From contig NW_020312011.1 of assembly GCF_003144115.1 (NCBI RefSeq), positions 1-64,000 of the forward strand: DNA of 64,000 nt. The letters run 5' to 3'. The stretch is from Tilletiopsis washingtonensis (taxonomy: Eukaryota > Basidiomycota > Exobasidiomycetes > Entylomatales). How positions within the stretch are numbered: the first letter of the stretch is position 1; every line of letters starts with the position of its first letter. A program made the translations under genes and the position numbers. Shown piece after piece: positions 57,357 through 64,000 of the stretch. Below the pieces are notes generated by a model that was not told the origin of the DNA, searched no databases, and saw only the letters and a list, made by a program, of their open reading frames with translations.

Positions 57357-59910
57357 ATGACCGAGGCCATCCGGGCCACCTTCGCCGAGAAGGCCAAGCT
57401 GGTGCGTGCGCCGGCGCGGCTCGGCGCTTGCCTCTGCTCACGCTCCGCTGCTCCAGAACGAGGCCGTCTTCATCTCCTTCGTCACTGCCGGCTACCCGGC
57501 CAAGAATGACACCGTCTCCATCCTGCTCGCCCTCGAGCGCGGCGGCGCCGACATCATCGAGCTCGGCGTGCCGTTCTCGGACCCGCAGGCCGACGGTCCG
57601 GCGATCCAGCGCTCCAATGAGGTGCGTGCCTGGTCTGCGCTGTGCGCAGCAGCTGCCCGTAGCGTCTGTGTGCTGACCCACCGTCTCCACAGGTCGCGCT
57701 CGAGCAGGGCGTCGACTACACGACGTGCCTGCGCTACGTGCGCGAGGCACGCCAGCTCGGCCTCAAGACGCCCGTGCTCCTCATGGGCTACTACAACCCG
57801 CTGCTGGCACACGGCGAGGAGAAGGCCGTGCGCGATGCCCGCGAGGCCGGCGCAAACGGCTTCATCGTCGTCGACCTGCCGCCGGAGGAGGCAGTGGACT
57901 TCCGCAACTGCTGCACCACAGAGGGGTGAGTCGTGGGCCGTGCTGCCGAAGGGACCGCATGCGCTGCTGCGCTGCCTAGCACGGCAGCTTCGGGCAGGCG
58001 CAGGGACGGGCGTGCCTCAGCCCGCGCAGTCTGCTGACGCCCCTGCTCAGCATGTCCTATGTGCCCTTGATCGCGCCGTCCACGTCGGAGAAGCGCATCA
58101 AGCACCTGTCCGGCCTGGCCGACTCGTTCATCTACGTCGTCTCGAAGATGGGCACGACGGGCGTGGCCGCTGCCGTGTCGGAGGCGCTGCCCGCCATGCT
58201 GTCCCGCATCCGCGCCATCACATCCGTGCCGCTTGCTGTCGGCTTCGGCGTGGCCACGCGCGAGCACTTCGTTGAGGTTGGCGAGCATGCCGACGGCGTG
58301 GTGATTGGCTCGAAGCTGGTTGCCAACCTGCGCGACGCCCAGCCCGCCACGACCGACGGCCGGTGCGCTGCTGCGCAGGCATACTGCGAGGAGATCACGG
58401 GCAAGACGGAGGGCGGCATCAAGCGCAAGAATGCCTTGCTCAACGGCAGCGCCTCCAACGGCGTCAGCATCAAGTCTGCGCTTGATCAGCCGGACTCTGT
58501 GCCGATCCCGAAGCTCGACGGCGTCGTGTCGGCGGACCGGCCACCGGTGCCCGGCCTCGACGCCACGGTCGACAAGCAGACGGGCGAGGTGCGCCCGCCG
58601 CGCTTCGGCAAGTTCGGCGGCCAGTACATCCCCGAGGCGCTGTTCGACGCGCACGCCGAGCTCGAGAAAGCCTACCTCGGCTGCATCAACGACCCCGAAT
58701 TCTGGAAGGAGTTTGAGTCGTACTACGAGTACATCGGCCGGCCCTCGGAGCTCTACCTGGCCGAGCGCATGACCGAGGCCGCCGGCGGCGCGCGCATCTG
58801 GTTCAAGCGCGAGGACCTGAACCACACCGGCAGCCACAAGATCAACAACGCCATTGGCCAGATTCTCGTGGCACGGCGCCTGGGCAAGACGCGCATCATC
58901 GCCGAGACGGGCGCCGGCCAGCACGGCGTGGCCACGGCGACGGCGTGCGCCAAGTTCGGCATGGAGTGCGTCGTGTACATGGGCGCCGAGGACGTGCGGC
59001 GCCAGTCGCTCAACGCCTTCCGCATGAAGATGCTCGGCGCCAAGGTCGTCGCCGTCGAGAGCGGCAGCAAGACGCTCAAGGACGCCATCAACGAGGCAAA
59101 CCGCGACTGGGTGACGAACCTGCACAACACGCACTACCTCGTCGGCTCGGCCATCGGCCCGCACCCGTTCCCGTCGCTCGTGCGCGACTTCCAGAGCATC
59201 ATCGGCAAGGAGGTCAAGCAGCAGCTGCAGGAGAAGGTCGGCAAGCTGCCGGACGCCGTCATTGCGTGCGTCGGCGGCGGCAGCAACGCCATCGGCATGT
59301 TCCACCCCTTCATCAACGACAAGAGCGTGCGCATGATCGGCGTCGAGGCCGGCGGCGACGGCATCGACACGAACCGGCACTCGGCGACGCTCACCAAGGG
59401 CACGCCGGGTGTGCTGCACGGCGTGCGCACCTACCTGCTGCAGGCCGCCGACGGCCAGATTACCGAGACGCACTCCATCAGTGCCGGTCTTGACTAGTGA
59501 GTTCGAGGGAGCACTGCTGCACGAACCATGTACTGACGCGCTGCTGCTCAGCCCCGGCGTCGGCCCTGAGCACGCCTGGCTCAAGGACAGTGGCCGCGCG
59601 GAGTACACCGTGGCGACCGACGAGGAGGCGCTGCGCGGCTTCAAGATGTGCACGCAGCTCGAGGGCATCATTCCGGCGCTGGAGACGAGCCACGCGCTCT
59701 GGTCTGCATTCCACATTGCCGGCAAGATGGCAAAGACGGAGGACCTCGTGGTGTCGCTGTCTGGGCGGGGAGGTGCGTCCACGCCCTCCCAATCGCCCTC
59801 ATCGCTTGTCCCTCGCTCACACCTTCACGCTCACAGACAAGGACGTCGAGCAGATCGCAAACGCGTTGAGCACACAGGGATGGGCGGAGCGGCTGGGCTG
59901 GGACATCTAG
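57357..59910 (+). CDS. TRP5: Tryptophan synthase, bifunctional alpha-beta
   Basis: Makes tryptophan from indole-glycerol phosphate and serine; in fungi the alpha and beta chains are fused. First exon 57357-57401 ([15 protein letters not shown]), then [30 protein letters not shown] (alpha catalytic Glu and Asp), [21 protein letters not shown] and [11 protein letters not shown] roughly 70-residue linker joins to [20 protein letters not shown] of beta, then [18 protein letters not shown], whose Lys binds [23 protein letters not shown] and [10 protein letters not shown]. The last exons give [19 protein letters not shown] and end AERLGWDI. Seven or so exons, with the Tyr codon TA|C split. Full length. 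Confidence 0.96.
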
Positions 59911-59978
59911 AGCGCAGACATGATGGAGATCGCAGGGCGCTGGCACGCGCGAATAGCATGCGATTCGTCTGCACATCA

Positions 59979-62613
59979 TCATGCCTCTGCCTGCTGTGCG
60001 GCAAGCCGCTTGCGCTCCTTCTTCTCGCGCTTGCGTGCCGCGCGAGCCTCCTCATCCTCACCAGCTGCGGGTGCAGCTGCGGCCGCGTCCTTCGCCGGAG
60101 CTGGCGCCGGACCTGAGCTGGAGGCCTCGCCTTGCGACGCGGCAGCCGCTGCCTTGAGCTTCTCACGCTCCTTCTTGCCGAGACGAGGCTTCTTCGGCGG
60201 CGGCGGCACACTGGCCGCGGCGTCCTTGCCGGTGAGTGCGAGCTCGTCGGCGTGGCGCCGAGCGAAGTTGCGGCGGAACTCGGCCAGGCGCCGCGCGTGG
60301 TCCGCCGGCTTCTTCGCGCCGCGGCGGTACGGCTGGATGTGCTTGAGGCCGACGACCTCGTTGAGCTCGGCATCGTCGGCCAGCAGGATCTCGACGGGCG
60401 TGAGGCCGTACGTCTCTTTCTCGACCGGCGCATACTTGAAGCGCGTGGCGACGTCGCCCACCACGTCCTCGTAGTCGAGGTTGTAGTACTCCTCGACGGC
60501 CTGCTGCACCTTGCGCTTGCGCTCGGCCGGATCGCTCGGCTGCGCAGCGGTGAGATCGGCATCCATGTCGTCTGCCTCCACGCCTGCGTCGCCCTGCGCA
60601 GCTGGCTTGGCCAGCTTCTTCTCGGCCGCCTTAAGCTTCTTCTTGAGCTTCTTGCGGTCCTTCTTGGAGAGCGTGCCTGAGGCCGCGCCATCCTGCTCGC
60701 CATCCAGGAAGTCGGCGTCCATCGAGATCGGGCCGTCGTCCTCACCCTCCGCGAGCGCTGCAGACTTGGCCTTGGCCTTCTTGTCCTTGCCGGACGAGCC
60801 AGCGTGCGCAGTGCGCGCCTCCTCGTCCGCCAGGATGTCGCCGATGTCGATGTCGTCGTCCCAGATGGGCTTCTCGGGGTACGCGTCGTCGTCGTCGATG
60901 CCGCGCAGTGTCGGGTCCATCTCGTTGTAGTACGAGTCGTTGAATGCGCCCTGCATGGCGCGGTCGTGCGCCTCCGGGTCAAACTCGCCGTCGAGGTCGA
61001 GGCCGCCGAGCTCGATGTCTGGCGGCAGTGTCAGCACATGAGCCTTGCACGTGGCCTGGCAGCAGACTTACTCTCGCTGCCCGTCATCTCCTTCAGCTTC
61101 TTCAGGCGGTCCACGATGTCGCGGCGCTTGAGGTCGGCCAGGCGATCCAGGTCTGCGAGCTTCTTCCGCTTCTCGGCCTCCTTGCGCGCCTTGCGCTCCT
61201 CTCGCTCGCGCTTGCGCTTGTCGTCCACACGCCTCGCAGTGCCGACCGGGTTGCGTGCGAAGCTCTGGATCTGCGTGCCCACATCGCCTGCCTCCAGCGC
61301 CTCGAAGCGGAAGTTGTAGGCAGTCTCGTAGGCCTCAGCTCGCGAGTCGAACGACGCTTCCGAAGAGAGCTCGGCCGCCTCGGCGTCCCAGTCTCGGCCG
61401 CCCTCGCCGTCTGACGCCTCGTCCACAGACATGGCCTCATCCTTGTCGACCGCCGCTGGCGCTGCCGGAGCAGGCTTGCTGAGGCGCGTAGGCTTGCGCG
61501 ATGGAGCAGCACCCTTGTCGAGCCAGCCTCGATTGAGGATGTAGCTGCGCAGGCCATCGTCAGACAAGGGCCGCAGTGGACAGATGGGTCAACTCACTCC
61601 ATCAAGAAGTCCTCATTCGCCCGCTCAGCCGCCTTGCTGCCGGCATCTTGTGCCTCCGCCTTGGCCAGCTTCGCCTGGCGTTTCCGCTCACGGCGCTCCT
61701 CCTTGGCCTTGCTTGTGAGGGAGAGCTTTGACTCGCCCTCAGCATCATCACCCTCGCCCGCCTCGTCCATCTGCGCGCGCAGGATCTCGCGCACTCGCCG
61801 CTCGTTGTCTTCACCCAGAGCACCGAGCAGGAAGCGCTTGTACGCAGCTGGGTCGTCCTCCTCATCGCCAGCGCCGTCCCGCCGAGTGAAGAAGCCATCG
61901 TCGCCGTCATCATCGTCTGAGGCGTGGAATGCTGCGGTGACCTCCTTGCGCAGCGCTTCTGCCTCGGCTGCCGGTGCCAGCCGCGTAGACTCGTCCTCCA
62001 TCGGGCCGCGAGGCACGGCCGTCGTCGCCTCGGCGAGCGCGCGTGCAGGATCGTCCGACGTCTTGATCAGGTCCTGGATGCGCGTGCGCTGATAGTCGGC
62101 AAGCGTCACGCGCTTGCCGGTCGCCGAGCGGGAGCTCGAGGGCATGGCAGGCAGCTTCGAAGCGAGTGCCCGCTCATCTGCGGTGCCGGCACGTCAGCTG
62201 CACGAACACAGCCAGACTCGTGTGGCCCTGCCAGCGCTGCCATGTACGTCTGTGACGCTGCAGCCGTGACACTCACCATCAAAGACGCGCTTCGAGACGT
62301 CGTAAATGCTCTCGTCGCGCCCACGGATCTTGGCCAGCGTGCGCAGGATGGCGGCGTCGACGTCGGCCGTCACCTGCTCGCCGTCGTCGTCCTCCGTCTC
62401 GTCGGAGCTGCTCGAGTCGCCGTCGCTCTCGGCCGCACCCGCGACGCCGGCGCCGTCTGCGCTCTTGCCGTAGCGCTCCTGCAGCTGGTGCAGCTCGGTG
62501 CGCTCCTTGTTGTGCTGGAAGCGCCGCGCATACTCCTCGTTGATCTGGAACGCCTGGGGCGACGAGGCGCGTGACTGTGTCGCCGGTGCGGCGTCGTCTG
62601 CGAAGAGGTCCAT
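59979..62613 (-). CDS. KRI1: Kri1-like ribosome biogenesis factor
   Basis: Nucleolar protein needed for 40S ribosome assembly. Four exons. The start (62613) gives [10 protein letters not shown] and then [20 protein letters not shown], the Kri1 N-terminal signature, followed by acidic runs ([13 protein letters not shown]). Second exon: [14 protein letters not shown] and [15 protein letters not shown]; third: [13 protein letters not shown] and [20 protein letters not shown], then a charged coiled coil; fourth: [55 protein letters not shown] and [10 protein letters not shown] (Kri1 C-terminal domain), ending in a Lys/Ala-rich tail ([14 protein letters not shown]). Its stop is 68 bases from the convergent TRP5 stop. 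Confidence 0.93.
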
Positions 62614-63177
62614 CGCAGCTGATGCGCCACGCGCCTGCGAGTGGAGGAGGTCGCACAGGCAGAGGCTCGCTGAAGGCGCCGCGTGCTGCGATATACGGCT
62701 TGGCGGCAGAGTGACCGTCAAGAGCGCGGTGCGACAGCTGCAGCGAGGCGAGCTGCAGGGACAAGGTGCAGTGAGCGGGTGGGTGGAGTAGAGAGGGAGG
62801 AAGGAAGGCGGCCGGACTTACCGGCGCGTACAATTTTGGCGCATGAGCCCTAGCCCAGGCCGCGGCCCAACTGGCGCGCGCACGTGACACGCCCCCTGCC
62901 AGCGCCGCGCCGCACTGGCCACGGCGCCCCGAGCGCGACGCGGCTTGGCGGGAAGCCTCGCCTCCGCCTCGCCTCTCACCACGACCCGCTCCGACACGAC
63001 CACGCCGGCTGCAGTGCACGCACCCGGCACGACCCCTGCCGCGCAGCCTCGACGCACTGCACGACCGCCACGCCCTGCGGCCACGCCCACGCTCGCCGCT
63101 GCTACGCGCCGCACCGCCCCACACTTTGCATCCAGCCCGTGCTCGCCTCGTGCATCCGCAGACGCAGACGCACCACC
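62614..63177. promoter_or_regulatory. Divergent region between KRI1 and the lectin gene
   Basis: A 564-base gap without a gene. The half nearest the lectin is CA-rich (CACGACC-like repeats), typical of fungal leaders in this window. No box stands out. Confidence 0.45.
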
Positions 63178-64000
63178 ATGTCGCGCGTCGTCTGCCATGC
63201 GCTGGCAGTGGCGCTGGCGCTCCTCGTCGCGGCGCCGCTCAGCGTCGTCGCGCAGGTCGCGGCGCAGAACCGCCTGCTGAAGAGCGACGCCATCGTGCCG
63301 CTGCGCTCGCACTCGCTCTACGCGCCCTACGTGGACTCCAACTGTGAGTGCGCCGTGCATCCGCACTTGCCGCGCCGTGCATCCGCACTGGCCGCGCCGA
63401 CTCTGATGTCACGCCTCTTGCTTGTTGCTTGTTCGACGTGCAGTGCAGAACAAGGTGCGTGCCTCGGCAAGCGAGTACGCGCCGGTGCGATGCTGACCGC
63501 GCTGTGCAGTTCTGGGACTTTGGCGGCGACGCCTACGTCGACACGAACAAGCACATCCGCCTGACGCAGGATCGGGGCAGCCAGGCGGGATGGCTGTGGA
63601 CGCGCTCGGTGAGTGTGCCTGCCTTTGCGAGACGTGCATGGAGCGTCGGTGCGATCGGGCCGCCTTCGCACATGCGCCATGTGGTGCCCCTTCATCCCAG
63701 CGTCGTAAGCAGTTCTGACACACAGTGTGCCTGCAGGAGATCCAGCCGGAGAACTACGAGATCCAAGTCGAGTTCAGCATCGACGGCAAGGCTGCGGGCC
63801 ACAAGCCGTACGGCGATGGGTGAGTGTCGCGTGCAGGTAGCTCAAGGGAGCCCAAGCAGGGCGCTGGATGGCAGTCAGACACCGCCAATGCGCTGTTGGC
63901 CTGCTTCGGCTTCGCTCGCTCCATGTCCGGCTGCTGACCGCAATCACGCAGCTTCGCGATGTGGCTCACGACGGAGCGCGCGCAGCCCGGCCCGGTGTTC
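63178..64000 (+). CDS. L-type lectin, ER/Golgi cargo receptor (5' part only)
   Basis: Emp46/47-VIP36-family proteins carry glycoproteins between ER and Golgi. Exons 63178-63343, 63444-63454 (only 11 bases), 63510-63608, 63737-63819 and 63952 onward; the window ends inside the fifth. A signal peptide MSRVVCHALAVALALLVAAPLSVVA comes first, then RSHSLYAPYVDSNLQNKFWD, FGGDAYVDTNKHIRLTQDRG, SQAGWLWTRSEIQPENYEIQ, VEFSIDG and GDGFAMWLTTERAQPGPVF, which is the family signature around the sugar site. The 11-base exon supplies the codons LQNK. The C-terminal half, with any membrane anchor and sorting signal, lies outside. Confidence 0.9.

Noticed and set aside
57791-59782. Minus-strand frame of 663 codons antisense to TRP5
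   Set aside because: The plus strand is unmistakably tryptophan synthase; the antisense frame is a codon-bias artefact.

Overview
This is a left chromosome end of a GC-rich, gene-dense fungus. The first 95 bases are pure CCCTAA repeats (C-rich strand, so the end of the chromosome is at base 1). Almost every gene is broken by introns of about 48-65 bases with GTGAGT/GTGCGT donors, a CTGAC-like branch site and a CAG acceptor, and micro-exons are common. Together with Spa2, a P450-reductase fusion, arginine-specific CPSase with a mitochondrial presequence and an Ind1-type protein, this points to a basidiomycete. The very short introns, high GC and TTAGGG telomere would fit Ustilaginomycotina best, but that placement is an inference and no species can be named from sequence alone.

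Layout. 1-2581: telomere fused directly into the heme-binding end of a P450/NADPH-P450 reductase fusion gene. 3163-9057: an unrecognised protein, a divergent pair of aminoacyl-tRNA synthetases (mitochondrial TrpRS and cytosolic AsnRS) sharing a 242-base promoter, and V-ATPase subunit G. 10192-15550: a small secreted orphan protein and CPA2. 16170-22136: SDH1 (complex II) and CYT1 (complex III), divergent over 1.2 kb. 22877-29011: a SUN-like ER membrane protein convergent on an Ind1/NUBPL-type P-loop ATPase. 30304-35395: Drs2-type flippase. 36054-40861: a flavin-reductase-like protein, a MUS81-like protein and ketopantoate hydroxymethyltransferase. 41046-41143: an intron-containing tRNA-Ser(UGA). 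43015-52352: the polarity protein Spa2, a large protein with UIM-like repeats, and PKA catalytic subunit. 53209-64000: an Sld7-like replication protein, HIS5 and TRP5 divergent over a region carrying three TGACTC boxes, KRI1, and the start of an L-type cargo lectin.

Most genes are core housekeeping functions: respiration (SDH1, CYT1, IND1), amino-acid and cofactor synthesis (CPA2, HIS5, TRP5, ECM31), translation and ribosome assembly (MSW1, AsnRS, KRI1, tRNA-Ser), secretory pathway (flippase, lectin, SUN-like protein, V-ATPase), polarity and signalling (SPA2, PKA), and DNA replication/repair (MUS81-like, Sld7-like). There is no subtelomeric repeat block: single-copy housekeeping genes begin within 3-5 kb of the telomere.

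The points most worth a second look are: the telomere cutting a P450 fusion inside its ExxR motif; a MUS81 orthologue whose ERCC4 nuclease domain is absent; an Ind1-type protein whose CxxC cluster motif reads SPTD; the HIS5-TRP5 intergenic region with clustered Gcn4-type sites; and extreme splicing architecture (a start codon split AT|G, a one-codon first exon, 10-16 base exons, and a GC-AG intron). I saw no virus-like element, transposon or CRISPR array.
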